Source: Tissierellaceae bacterium
GTDB lineage: Bacteria; Bacillota; Clostridia; Tissierellales; Tissierellaceae
NCBI GenBank assembly: GCA_018434075.1
Contig: JAHDQA010000125.1
Span: 1 to 36,243, forward strand
Reading direction: 5' to 3'
Length of the DNA stretch: 36,243 bases
Part shown: positions 1 through 8,145 of the stretch, one piece after another
Numbering within the stretch: the first letter of the stretch is position 1
Layout of the letters: the number at the start of each line of letters is the position of its first letter
The notes under the pieces: generated by a model
Databases searched by the model: none
What the model was told of the DNA's origin: nothing
What the model saw: only the letters and a program-made list of their open reading frames with translations
Translations under genes and position numbers: made by a program

Positions 1-128
1 AATAAACCTATCCGATTAGCGTAGGAAGCTTTAAAATATAAATTGTAGATTATTGCATCATATAAAAACAGGATTAGTATTCTAATATTAATTAGAAAAT
101 TACTTTATAATTGTTTTCCAACAATTAA

Positions 129-157
129 TTGACACTATCTTTCTTTTTCTCAATATT
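129..157 (+). promoter_or_regulatory. Candidate sigma-A promoter of the LCP gene
   Basis: A perfect -35 hexamer TTGACA lies at 129-134, with a weaker -10 (AATATT, 152-157) after 17 bases. One base upstream of the -35 is a perfect 8-bp inverted repeat at 108-127 (arms TAATTGTT and AACAATTA, loop TTCC) that could be an operator. A second AT-rich dyad (TTCTAAT/ATTAGAA) lies at 80-97. No gene was recognised in 1-212. The -35 is clear and the -10 is uncertain. Confidence 0.4.
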
Positions 158-212
158 GTAATTGCACTTATTATATAGTATTATAACTATATAATATTTT
201 AAGAGGTGTAAG

Positions 213-1160
213 ATGAAAAAACAATTTATAACTGTATTTATAGTGTCGTTGCTAGCATTTGCATCCATATACGCAGTGTTAGCCAATACTATTTTTGATG
301 AAGAAAAAGTTGCGGCGGAAGATCCATTAAATCCTATAGATGAAGAGCCAATCGAGAATGATAAAAATGAATTAGTGTTTTTACTTCTTGGAGTAGACGC
401 AAAAGACCTCGATCATGCAAAGGGAACCAGAACAGACACTATAATGCTTACTAGAGTAAATTTCGATACCGGGAAAATTTCTATCCTATCAATTCCAAGA
501 GATACCAGAACGATGGTAAATGGGAAATTGGATAAAATAAATGCTGCTCATGCATACGGCGGAGTGGATATGACTCTTGAAGCAGTAAGTGATTTAATAG
601 GATTTGATATTGATTACTATGTATTAGTTGATTATCAGATAGTAAAAGAAGTTGTAGATGCAATTGGTGGAGTCGATATAGAGGTTCCATTTGACATGAA
701 GTATGATGATCCTACTGCGGATCCACCGCTTCATATAAATTTAGAAAAAGGATTTCAAAATCTAAACGGACAAGAAGCACATGATTTTTTAAGGTTTAGA
801 CACAACAACAATTACACAGTAGGATATCCGGATGGAGATGTAGGTAGGATAAAAGCCCAGCAGTACTTTATGAAGGAACTAGTAAAACAGACTTTAACAC
901 CTAAAAACATATTTAAAATTCCTACTCTTATAAAAACCTATTACAATAATGTTGAAACCAATATACCGTTTAATTTTGTATTAAAAGGCGCAACCATGGT
1001 AAACAAAATAGATACTAATCTCATGGAAACCGCTACAATTCCTGGAGAAGGAGAGTATATTGGCGATATAAGTTATTTCATCTATGATGGAGAACAAATG
1101 CAGGAATTGGTAAATAACATGTTTGGAGATTACATAGTGGAACCTATAACAGTTCCCTAA
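213..1160 (+). CDS. LytR-CpsA-Psr (LCP) family cell-wall polymer ligase
   Basis: LCP proteins transfer undecaprenyl-linked glycopolymers such as teichoic acids or capsule onto peptidoglycan outside the cell. The 315-residue protein has a short cytoplasmic start, one membrane helix at about residues 5-25, a linker rich in acidic residues and prolines, then the LCP domain from about residue 53. Visible family motifs are LLLGVD, the R73-T-D-T segment, SIPRDTR, FLRFRH and a GRIKAQQ segment; the arginines and aspartates bind the lipid pyrophosphate and metal. ATG 213 follows AGAGGTG at good spacing. It is 23 bp upstream of fni, with no terminator seen between them, so the two may be co-transcribed. 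The exact polymer cannot be told. Confidence 0.9.
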   Translation: MKKQFITVFIVSLLAFASIYAVLANTIFDEEKVAAEDPLNPIDEEPIENDKNELVFLLLGVDAKDLDHAKGTRTDTIMLTRVNFDTGKISILSIPRDTRTMVNGKLDKINAAHAYGGVDMTLEAVSDLIGFDIDYYVLVDYQIVKEVVDAIGGVDIEVPFDMKYDDPTADPPLHINLEKGFQNLNGQEAHDFLRFRHNNNYTVGYPDGDVGRIKAQQYFMKELVKQTLTPKNIFKIPTLIKTYYNNVETNIPFNFVLKGATMVNKIDTNLMETATIPGEGEYIGDISYFIYDGEQMQELVNNMFGDYIVEPITVP

Positions 1161-1183
1161 ATAAATATCAAAGAGGTGTAAGA

Positions 1184-2194
1184 ATGAGAAAAGCCAGGAA
1201 AAAAGAGCATGTTGAGAACTACCTAAGGACCTCTTTTAAAGGCGATACCTTATTAGGAGATGTGTATTTACCACACAATGCATTGCCAGAATTAAACTTC
1301 GATGATATCAACACATCGCTTGTATTTTTAAACAAGAAAATCAACTACCCTGTACTGATAAATGCTATGACAGGTGGCTCTGACTTTAGCGAAGGAATTA
1401 ATAGAGATTTATCTACTATAGCAAGGGAATTTAATATTCCGATGGCAGTAGGCTCTGAAACTATTGTGTTAGAAGATAAAGAGGCAGAGAATTCTTTCAG
1501 AGTTGTCAGAGATATCATAGGAGATGAAGGAATAGTAATAGGAAACATTGGAGGCTTATCGTCATCTGAAGACGCCAAGCTCGCAGTAGATATTCTAAAA
1601 GCAGATGCGCTTCAAATACATTTGAATGTTGCACAGGAATTGGTTATGGACGAAGGAGATAGAGATTTCAAGGGAGTCTTAAAAAACATTGAATCCATAG
1701 TTAAAAGTGTAGAAGTTCCTATTATTGTTAAAGAAGTGGGCTTTGGAATAAGTTATGACGTAGCAAAGAAACTCTATGATGTTGGAGTAAGACACATTGA
1801 TGTATCTGGATTTGGCGGAACAAATTTCATTGAAATAGAGAATTTGAGAAATCCATCTATGGACTTCACAGAATTATATTCATGGGGAATACCAACAGCA
1901 GCAAGCATCATTCAGGTTAGAAAACTTCCAGACGATTTGCGTATTATCGCAAGTGGTGGAATAAGGACAAGCATGGATATTATTAAATCTATTGTACTTG
2001 GCGCTGATGTTGCAGGAATAAGTGGCGAAATACTCTCATATTTGGTCCATGGAGGAATATCAAACGCAATGGAATATATGGAAAATACCATTTATAAATT
2101 AAAAGTTATAATGATGCTGTTAGGAAAGAAAGAATTACAAGAATTGAGAGAAGTAGATTATAAAGTGACTGGAAAATTGAAGGAGATTATTTAA
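1184..2194 (+). CDS. fni: Type 2 isopentenyl-diphosphate delta-isomerase (FMN-dependent)
   Basis: The enzyme interconverts IPP and DMAPP in isoprenoid synthesis, using reduced FMN and Mg. The 336-residue TIM barrel shows NAMTGGS at 60-66 and the typical QIHLNVAQE...EGDRDF run at about 144-162, which bind flavin and substrate, then IIVKEVGFG and the phosphate-binding ASGGIRT. The length is normal for the family. ATG 1184 follows AAGAGGTGTAAGA, nearly the same leader as the LCP gene upstream. Type 2 isomerases are usual in Bacillota and archaea. A short inverted repeat follows the stop codon. Confidence 0.93.
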   Translation: MRKARKKEHVENYLRTSFKGDTLLGDVYLPHNALPELNFDDINTSLVFLNKKINYPVLINAMTGGSDFSEGINRDLSTIAREFNIPMAVGSETIVLEDKEAENSFRVVRDIIGDEGIVIGNIGGLSSSEDAKLAVDILKADALQIHLNVAQELVMDEGDRDFKGVLKNIESIVKSVEVPIIVKEVGFGISYDVAKKLYDVGVRHIDVSGFGGTNFIEIENLRNPSMDFTELYSWGIPTAASIIQVRKLPDDLRIIASGGIRTSMDIIKSIVLGADVAGISGEILSYLVHGGISNAMEYMENTIYKLKVIMMLLGKKELQELREVDYKVTGKLKEII

Positions 2195-2214
2195 AGGATT
2201 CGTTAGAATCCTTT
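2193..2214 (+). terminator. Perfect 9-bp hairpin after fni
   Basis: The arms AAAGGATTC and GAATCCTTT flank the loop GTTA and begin in the fni stop codon. Only a poor T run follows (ACTAATTT), so it may be a weak terminator or an mRNA-processing or stabilising stem ahead of the glutaredoxin gene, whose Shine-Dalgarno site starts about 10 bp later. Confidence 0.45.
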
Positions 2215-2234
2215 ACTAATTTAAGGAGGAAATT

Positions 2235-2486
2235 GTGGACTTAAAATTATATTATATGGATTATTGCCCATTTTGTAATAAAGTTATAAATTACATCAAA
2301 GAAAATAATTTAGAAATTGAAATGAGAAATATAAACATCAAAGAATACTACGATGAGTTATTATCGATAGGTGGATTGGATCAAGTTCCAATGCTTTTGG
2401 TTAATGGCAAACCTCTTTATGAGTCTGATGATATAATTAAATATTTGAAAGATAATATTGTAAATTCAGATGGAACGAGAGAATAG
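2235..2486 (+). CDS. Glutaredoxin-like thiol-disulfide protein
   Basis: A small 83-residue protein with a glutaredoxin/thioredoxin fold. The redox motif C11-P-F-C14 follows the first beta strand, and QVPMLLVNGKPLYES carries the cis-proline and the glutathione-like binding loop. It likely reduces disulfides or glutathione-like mixed thiols in the cytoplasm; the partner is unknown. The start is GTG 2235 after a strong AAGGAGGAAATT site. Its last 17 bp overlap birA in another frame, so the two are translationally coupled, although no functional link is known. Confidence 0.85.
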   Translation: MDLKLYYMDYCPFCNKVINYIKENNLEIEMRNINIKEYYDELLSIGGLDQVPMLLVNGKPLYESDDIIKYLKDNIVNSDGTRE

Positions 2487-3216
2487 ACTAATAGGGAAAA
2501 AACTAATTCACTTTGATGTAATTGATTCAACAAATGAATATGCTAAAAAAAACTTCATTAACTTAGAAAATGGTACGGTAATATTAAGTGACGAACAAAC
2601 CAAAGGTAAAGGCAGAGCTGGAAGAGGATTTATATCAAATAAAGGCGGGTTGTATTTTAGCGTCATTTACCACTCTAAATTGGAGATCTCGAAATTGCCT
2701 CTATATACACAATTAGCATCTATTGCTGTTTTTAAAGCATTGGAAGAAATAGATATAAAAGCGCATATAAAGTGGCCAAATGATTTGTATATTAATAAAT
2801 ATAAAATTTGTGGAATATTGACAGAGCTAATTCAATTCAAAGATTTCAACGGGGTTATAATGGGCATCGGAATCAACATTAAAAATACTAGAGATGAATT
2901 CATGAAAGCAAATATCCTCGCTTCTTCAATAGAAGAGGAGACGAAAATTAAAATTGATAGTAAGTTGCTCTTAGAAAGAATTCTATATCATTTGGATGCT
3001 ATTTTTTTAGATTTTGAGACGAATAGAGATTTTGAAAAATACAAAACTCTTTTGATAGAAAATTCCATGATAATCGGCAAAGAAATAGCCTTGGATATAG
3101 GAAATGAAAATGTGATAGCAAAAGCTTTGGACATCGATAAATATGGGAATCTAATTATCGATGTCAATGGAGAAAGAAGAGCTTTGAATTCAGGTGAAGT
3201 TCACATTAGGATGTAA
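2470..3216 (+). CDS. birA: Biotin--[acetyl-CoA-carboxylase] ligase, monofunctional
   Basis: It activates biotin to biotinyl-AMP and attaches it to a lysine of biotin carboxyl carrier proteins. Over 248 residues it shows the biotin/AMP loop KGKGRAGR (45-52), KWPNDLY (101-107), the KICGILTE segment with the conserved lysine near 112, and a small SH3-like C-terminal domain. There is no N-terminal winged helix, so unlike E. coli BirA it should not be a DNA-binding repressor. ATG 2470 overlaps the glutaredoxin gene by 17 bp. It converges on bioY with one base between the stops, a physical pairing of biotin use and biotin import. Confidence 0.92.
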   Translation: MERENRLIGKKLIHFDVIDSTNEYAKKNFINLENGTVILSDEQTKGKGRAGRGFISNKGGLYFSVIYHSKLEISKLPLYTQLASIAVFKALEEIDIKAHIKWPNDLYINKYKICGILTELIQFKDFNGVIMGIGINIKNTRDEFMKANILASSIEEETKIKIDSKLLLERILYHLDAIFLDFETNRDFEKYKTLLIENSMIIGKEIALDIGNENVIAKALDIDKYGNLIIDVNGERRALNSGEVHIRM

Positions 3217-3217
3217 A

Positions 3218-3751
3218 CTACACCTTATCCTTTAATTTATTTCCCAAAACTGAAGCTATGAATAACTTTAATATATCGCCTGGTATAAACATTAAACAGC
3301 CTATTTTCAATATATACGTGAGACTAAGACCTTTCCCTAAATAAGAATTAAGGATAAAAGCCATATAAGGAAGACCTATCAAGTACATTGTTATGCTAGA
3401 AATTATGCTAGCTTTAATGAAACTTGCTAAGGTCTTTTTCTTTTGTGGAAAATATCCTGCTATAAATGATGCTGCAACAAAGCTCAACAGAAAACCAAAA
3501 CTCGGTTTAAATACTGTTTGAATGCCACCTGTCATAGATGCAAAAATTGGCAGCCCAACTAATCCTAAAATCAGATAAACAACTTGCGATAGAGCTCCCA
3601 AATAAGGACCTAAGAGAAATCCGGATAGCAAGACAAACAAACTTTGCAAAGTTATGGGTACAGGACCTATAGGGATGCTAATAAAAGCTCCTATAGCCGT
3701 CAACGCTGAAAATAAAGCAGTTTTTGTGATATCGCTTGATTTTAGTTTCAT
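3218..3751 (-). CDS. bioY: Biotin transporter BioY (ECF S-component)
   Basis: A 177-residue integral membrane protein with about six helices. The N-terminal ALTAIGAFISIPIGPVPITLQ segment, with the PVPITLQ signature, and the later LPIFASMTGG and PSFGFLLSF segments are typical of BioY. It binds biotin and works alone or with the shared ECF module (EcfA, EcfA', EcfT), which is not in this window. In antisense orientation its start is preceded by TGAGGT. The 56-bp upstream region holds an imperfect inverted repeat (CTCATAGT/ACTGTGAG), whose role is unknown. Confidence 0.92.
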   Translation of the reverse strand: MKLKSSDITKTALFSALTAIGAFISIPIGPVPITLQSLFVLLSGFLLGPYLGALSQVVYLILGLVGLPIFASMTGGIQTVFKPSFGFLLSFVAASFIAGYFPQKKKTLASFIKASIISSITMYLIGLPYMAFILNSYLGKGLSLTYILKIGCLMFIPGDILKLFIASVLGNKLKDKV

Positions 3752-3807
3752 AATTACCTCACAGTGAATTGTTTATAAATATAGCTTACTATGAGGTGAT
3801 TTAAAAA

Positions 3808-4494
3808 TCAAGATTCTTGTTCTTTTCGATATTTTTCCATTACTTGTGAAAATATATCTCCGTTAGTAGGAGGAGTATAAGTTATTGCATTTGCACCAGC
3901 TTCAATTGTTCTCATAATACTCTCGTCAGTTGGACCGCCAGTAGCTATTATTGGAAATTCATTGCCTATCTCAGATCTTATCATTTTAACAATTTCATGA
4001 GTATTAGCTCCACCTGACACATTTAATATTCTGACACCTGCATCGATCTTACTTTTGTAATCGTCTTTCATTGACACGACAGTTCCAATTATTGGGATGT
4101 CAACCACTTCATACATCCTTTTGATGACATCTGGTTTTGTCGGAGCATTTACTACAACACCATAAGCTCCCAATAGTTCAGCCTGCAATGCTATCTGAAC
4201 AGATCTTTCACCTGTAGTCAGTCCCCCTCCAACACCTGCAAATACTGGAACGTTTGCGACCTCAAGTATAGAGTGAATGATGGATAGCTGAGGTGTAAAA
4301 GGATATACTGCTATTATTGAGTCTGCATTCGTATTTTTTATTATAGCTACATCTGTAGAGAATAATAAGGATTTTATCCTTGTTCCAAGGATTTTAATAC
4401 CGCTAGCTCGATATATTACTTCTGGCACTTTTACTATTTTTTCTCTTAATTTAGTGTTTATCTCGGGAATAAATTTTTCTTTGTTTCTCTCCAT
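3808..4494 (-). CDS. TIM-barrel protein of unknown function
   Basis: About 228 residues with alternating strands and helices and two glycine-rich loops, VFAGVGGGLTTGE and IIATGGPTDES, plus an NVSGGANTHE turn. These resemble phosphate-binding TIM barrels (NanE, ThiG or tryptophan-synthesis type), but no catalytic set could be assigned with confidence. The chosen start is the ATG at 4492-4494, because GGGAGGTCC directly upstream is a strong ribosome binding site; a longer reading from 4509 would place its ATG inside or next to that site. It lies 56 bp upstream of bioY on the same strand, may share its transcript, and diverges from the AraC regulator. No function is claimed. Confidence 0.8.
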   Translation of the reverse strand: MERNKEKFIPEINTKLREKIVKVPEVIYRASGIKILGTRIKSLLFSTDVAIIKNTNADSIIAVYPFTPQLSIIHSILEVANVPVFAGVGGGLTTGERSVQIALQAELLGAYGVVVNAPTKPDVIKRMYEVVDIPIIGTVVSMKDDYKSKIDAGVRILNVSGGANTHEIVKMIRSEIGNEFPIIATGGPTDESIMRTIEAGANAITYTPPTNGDIFSQVMEKYRKEQES

Positions 4495-4528
4495 TTTTGG
4501 ACCTCCCATAATTTATATATGTTTATAT

Positions 4529-4542
4529 TACCCAATTGGGTA
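4529..4542. promoter_or_regulatory. Palindromic operator candidate in a divergent promoter region
   Basis: TACCCAATTGGGTA is a perfect 14-bp palindrome between the divergent TIM-barrel and AraC genes. It abuts a + strand TATAAT at 4541-4546, so a bound protein would cover the -10 of the regulator gene. AraC proteins usually bind direct repeats, so the cognate regulator may be a different dimeric protein. Confidence 0.5.
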
Positions 4543-4588
4543 TAATAATACCAGTATAAACCATAATAATTTGATTGTAGGTGAAACA

Positions 4589-6559
4589 ATGCGAAGAGAA
4601 AGAGCGGAATACTTTAAAGACTTACCTTTAAATATAGAGCTTCTAAAAGTAAAAGAATATCCATTACATTGGCAAAACAGTTTAGAAATACTGTTTATGC
4701 TAAAAGGCAGCATCATGCTAAACGTAGAAGCTGAGAGGTATCCTTTGAAGGAAACTGAAATAGAGATTATTAATCCTGATGAAGTATATAGTATGGAAGC
4801 AATTGATGAGGACAATTTGCTGTTAATTTTTCAGATAGACCCGTTGTTTTTTGAATCGTATTATGAAGACGCAAAAGATATATTCTACTACACTGATTCT
4901 ACAAATGTAGGAGATCAAGATTCTGAAAAGTATTATAAGCTTAAGAAATTACTAGCTATCATATTATACGAAGTTATTTCAAAATTAGATGATTACGAAG
5001 ATGTAGTGGAAGAAAAGCTTCTTGATGTCATGTATCATCTTCTGAATAACTTTCATTATCTTTTTTATGATGAAGAGAGCCTGAAAGATGATGAAATTCA
5101 ATTGGAAAGATATCATAGAATAATGAAATACTTAAGCAACAATTACATGAATAAAGTTAGCTTGAAGGACATAGCAAAACAAGAGTTTTTAAGCTCACAG
5201 TACTTGTCATATAAGATAAAAGAAGTTTTTGGAAAGGGTTTTAATGACTACTTAAATCAGATAAGAGTCGAGGAATCGACAAAATTGTTATTGGATACTG
5301 ATAAATCAATCAGTGAAATTGCAGAAGATGTAGGCTTTTCACATGTAAGGTACTATAACAAGCACTTTAAAAACCATTATAATATGACGCCCCTTCAATA
5401 CAGAAAAAAATACAAGGTAAGCGACAAAGAGTTGGAGAGATTAAAAAGAATAGAGAGCTTGGATTTATCAGAAGCAATTATTTATTTAGAGAGTTATTTA
5501 TCGGATTATGAGAGATTTAATTACGATAATAGAATAATTAAATTGGATATTGATCTAAAAAAAGAGCCAATTGATATCTTTAAAAGACCTGAGATAATCG
5601 ACATTGGAGATGTTTCGCTATTACTTGAAGAAGAAAACAGGAGAATACTAAAAGAAATTCAAACTGAAATAGGATTTAAATATTTAATAGTAAATAATTT
5701 ATTCTCAGATGACATGGATATTTATAAAGGCAAGGATAAAAGGTTTATAAACTGGACAAGAGTAGAGATAATCCTAGATTTTTTAGAAGACATAAAACTC
5801 ACCCCAATCATATCAACAAAAGGCGTTCAAAGACATATAGTGGAAGACTTTATAAAAACATTCTCTAATACCTACTCTAAATTAGATGAATGGCTAGAGA
5901 TAAAACCAGAAGACTTCGATATAGTCTATCCTTTGTCAGAAATATCCCCAAAGCATGATACTTTGATAATGTCAAATTATATAATTTATAGTTACACCAT
6001 GGAAAATAAAAGACTGGTAATGAATGTAATAGACGAAATTTCCAAAGATACTGTGCTTACAAACGAAACTTTCTTCGGAGGAAAAGGAATATTTACAGCC
6101 AATTACTTAAATAAGCCATCATTCTACGCATTTAAGTTTCTTTCGCTATTAGGGGATGAGGTTTTATACAAAGATGACGGATATATAATCACAAGGTCTG
6201 AAACTGGATATCAGATACTTTTGTATAATCCAGAAGTCATATCAGAAGAAGAGATATACGGAGACAGCGAATCAAAGAAATTAAAAGAGAAAAAAGTATC
6301 ATTGAACTTTTTTAACACCGAACACAATTTTCAAATAACAAAATACGATTTAAACAAAAGCTATGGCTCGGTATATGACAAATGGGTATATTTAGGCAAA
6401 CCTGAAAGGCTTACAAGCGAAAATTGGAGTTTGTTAGACAATTATGTGCATCCTTATGTGAGTTTTTATTTTTCAGAAAAAACAAGTGTATTCAATTTAG
6501 TGACTAAGATAAAACCAAATGGATGCGTATTGTTTACATTAAATTATGGACTAAATTAA
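4589..6559 (+). CDS. AraC-type regulator fused to a GH39-like C-terminal domain
   Basis: The protein has 656 residues. Residues 1 to about 100 look like a sugar-sensing cupin (HWQNSLEILFMLKGS, IINPDEVYSME). About 175-280 hold the double helix-turn-helix of AraC/XylS (VSLKDIAKQEFLSSQYLSYKI, then SISEIAEDVGFSHVRYYNKHFK and TPLQYRKKY). The remaining 370 residues match the layout of family 39 glycosidase-like domains, including the FFGGKGIFTANYLNKPSFYA region and a C-terminal beta sandwich. Such AraC-GH39 fusions are known in Bacillota; the GH part may sense oligosaccharides rather than cut them. ATG 4589 with TAGGTG upstream is preferred over an upstream in-frame start at 4454, which would overlap the divergent gene. 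The target operon is not evident, as no sugar genes lie nearby. Confidence 0.82.
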   Translation: MRRERAEYFKDLPLNIELLKVKEYPLHWQNSLEILFMLKGSIMLNVEAERYPLKETEIEIINPDEVYSMEAIDEDNLLLIFQIDPLFFESYYEDAKDIFYYTDSTNVGDQDSEKYYKLKKLLAIILYEVISKLDDYEDVVEEKLLDVMYHLLNNFHYLFYDEESLKDDEIQLERYHRIMKYLSNNYMNKVSLKDIAKQEFLSSQYLSYKIKEVFGKGFNDYLNQIRVEESTKLLLDTDKSISEIAEDVGFSHVRYYNKHFKNHYNMTPLQYRKKYKVSDKELERLKRIESLDLSEAIIYLESYLSDYERFNYDNRIIKLDIDLKKEPIDIFKRPEIIDIGDVSLLLEEENRRILKEIQTEIGFKYLIVNNLFSDDMDIYKGKDKRFINWTRVEIILDFLEDIKLTPIISTKGVQRHIVEDFIKTFSNTYSKLDEWLEIKPEDFDIVYPLSEISPKHDTLIMSNYIIYSYTMENKRLVMNVIDEISKDTVLTNETFFGGKGIFTANYLNKPSFYAFKFLSLLGDEVLYKDDGYIITRSETGYQILLYNPEVISEEEIYGDSESKKLKEKKVSLNFFNTEHNFQITKYDLNKSYGSVYDKWVYLGKPERLTSENWSLLDNYVHPYVSFYFSEKTSVFNLVTKIKPNGCVLFTLNYGLN

Positions 6560-6595
6560 GAAATTGAATGTACTATGTTAAGATTACTTAAAATT

Positions 6596-6623
6596 TAGAC
6601 AATTTAGAACAACCTAATATAAT
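6596..6623 (+). promoter_or_regulatory. Promoter of the MATE exporter gene
   Basis: TAGACA (6596-6601, five of six to the -35 consensus) is separated by 16 bases from a perfect TATAAT (6618-6623). A direct repeat AATTTAGA occurs at 6592-6599 and 6601-6608, across the -35, and could bind a regulator. Transcription would start near 6630, leaving a leader of about 70 nt. Confidence 0.6.
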
Positions 6624-6653
6624 CCAATAAAGAGGACAATCCAGTCAATTACT

Positions 6654-6699
6654 TAAAATCCCCAAAATGATAAAATATATATATCAAATGGGGGTTTTA
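6654..6699 (+). promoter_or_regulatory. Hairpin that hides the MATE ribosome binding site
   Basis: TAAAATCCCCA (6654-6664) can pair with TGGGGGTTTTA (6689-6699): an 11-bp stem with one G-U pair around a 24-nt AT-rich loop. The right arm contains the GGGGG Shine-Dalgarno of the gene starting at 6702, so the stem would block ribosome entry until opened by heat, a protein, an antisense RNA or a ligand. This is a prediction from pairing only. Confidence 0.55.
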
Positions 6700-6701
6700 G
6701 T

Positions 6702-8090
6702 ATGAGCAGTAAAGAATTTGGAGAAGAAAAGATATCAAAGTTGTTGATAAAGTTTTCGATTCCAGTAATCATATCAATGCTCGTTAATGAATTATATAAC
6801 ATGGTTGATACATTCTTCGTCGGAAGAACTGTAGGAGGAGACGGGATAGCAGCAATAATTGCTGTTTTTCCATTTCAAAGAGTAATGGTAGCATTAAGTG
6901 TTATGATTGCAGTAGGTTCAATGACTTCTTTTTCAAGGCACAATGGAGAACGTGACTACAAAAAAGCAAAAGAAGTTCTGAATACTGGATTTTCTATGAT
7001 ACTAGCAGTAATGATACCTTTAGTATTAGTAGTATTGCTTTTTAAGCAAAACATCATAGGAATAATTGGAGCGGGAGATACAGTAGAAGCATTAGCTTCT
7101 ACATATTTAGGAATAATTGTATTTGGAGTCGTATTCTTGGGACTTACAGTCTACATCTCACACACGATGATAGCTCTGGGAAATACAAGAGTATCCATTG
7201 TAAGTACGAGTTTAGGAGCTTTAACAAATATAATATTAGACTTTATATTAGTTAACGGTTACAACCTTGGAATTACTGGTGCAGCCATAGCGACAGCATT
7301 ATCGCAAATAGTGGGATTTATTTACGCATTTTATAAATTCCAAGAAATGAAAAAAGAATATGGCATATCTCTTAAATTCAACATAAATGCATCGTATATT
7401 GTACCAATACTATTAGTTGGAATTTCATCATTTGTCATAGAGGCAGAAGATGGGATACTCATGGGGAACTTAAGCAGTCTTTTAACGAGTGCAATTGGAG
7501 ATGAAGGGCTTGTAATATTAGGTATAGTTTCTAAAGTGTATATGTTCTTGTTCATTCCTATATTTGGAATTGCACAAGCGATGCAGCCAATAGCAGCTTA
7601 TAATCTAGGCGCTAATAAGTTAAAGAGACTTAAAAATCTAATGACGAAGACGATTGTATTTTCACTAGTAGCATCAACAGCACTTTGGATATTGTCTTTG
7701 ATATTTGCACCAAACATGATCAAGTTATTTATACAAGATGAAAAGATAATAAAAGATGCAGCTTTTGCATTTAGAATTATGATTTCAGCATTTCCATTAC
7801 TTAGTGTATATTATGTATCTATATTTTATTTTCAAGCAATGGGAAAAGCTAAGACATCACTTGCGACAGCAGTATTGAGACAATTAGTAATTATGCTTCC
7901 TATATCAATACTATTAGCTAAGGGCTTGAATTTAGGGAGCCTGGGAGTATGGTTAGCATATCCTATATCAGATTTTCTAGCTAGTTTGGCAGCTTTTATG
8001 TTGATTAGAAATGAAGGAATTGAATTGAACTTACAGATAAGCACACAAATCCAAAAAGCAGAAGAAAAAGCTTTAATTACAAGAGAATAA
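6702..8090 (+). CDS. MATE family multidrug/cation antiporter
   Basis: A 462-residue membrane protein with about 12 helices in two homologous halves. The N-terminal ISKLLIKFSIPVIISMLVNELYNMVDTFFVGR is the standard MATE opening, and GAAIATALSQIVGF ends helix 6. The second half repeats the pattern (GIAQAMQPIAAYNLGA). It should export cationic drugs or metabolites using Na+ or H+ gradients; the substrate is unknown. Its leader can fold over the ribosome binding site, suggesting regulated translation. It is monocistronic: a promoter lies upstream and a terminator follows the stop codon. Confidence 0.92.
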   Translation: MSSKEFGEEKISKLLIKFSIPVIISMLVNELYNMVDTFFVGRTVGGDGIAAIIAVFPFQRVMVALSVMIAVGSMTSFSRHNGERDYKKAKEVLNTGFSMILAVMIPLVLVVLLFKQNIIGIIGAGDTVEALASTYLGIIVFGVVFLGLTVYISHTMIALGNTRVSIVSTSLGALTNIILDFILVNGYNLGITGAAIATALSQIVGFIYAFYKFQEMKKEYGISLKFNINASYIVPILLVGISSFVIEAEDGILMGNLSSLLTSAIGDEGLVILGIVSKVYMFLFIPIFGIAQAMQPIAAYNLGANKLKRLKNLMTKTIVFSLVASTALWILSLIFAPNMIKLFIQDEKIIKDAAFAFRIMISAFPLLSVYYVSIFYFQAMGKAKTSLATAVLRQLVIMLPISILLAKGLNLGSLGVWLAYPISDFLASLAAFMLIRNEGIELNLQISTQIQKAEEKALITRE

Positions 8091-8094
8091 TATA

Positions 8095-8103
8095 TGATAT
8101 AAT
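8095..8103 (+). promoter_or_regulatory. Extended -10 promoter for corA
   Basis: TGATATAAT combines the TG extension with a perfect -10 and lies just after the MATE stop. No good -35 is seen. The start point would fall next to the MATE terminator, so terminator and new promoter overlap closely. Confidence 0.4.
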
Positions 8104-8106
8104 CAG

Positions 8107-8132
8107 GAGTAGATATAATCTACTCTTTTTTT
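8107..8132 (+). terminator. Rho-independent terminator of the MATE gene
   Basis: The perfect 8-bp stem GAGTAGAT/ATCTACTC with loop ATA is followed directly by seven T residues, 17 bp after the MATE stop codon. The corA Shine-Dalgarno (GGAGG) begins only three bases later. Confidence 0.8.
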
Positions 8133-8145
8133 ATGGAGGAAAATG

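Noticed and set aside
3209-3236. Possible terminator between birA and bioY (AGGAT/ATCCT)
   Set aside because: Only 5 bp of pairing with a long loop and no T run.
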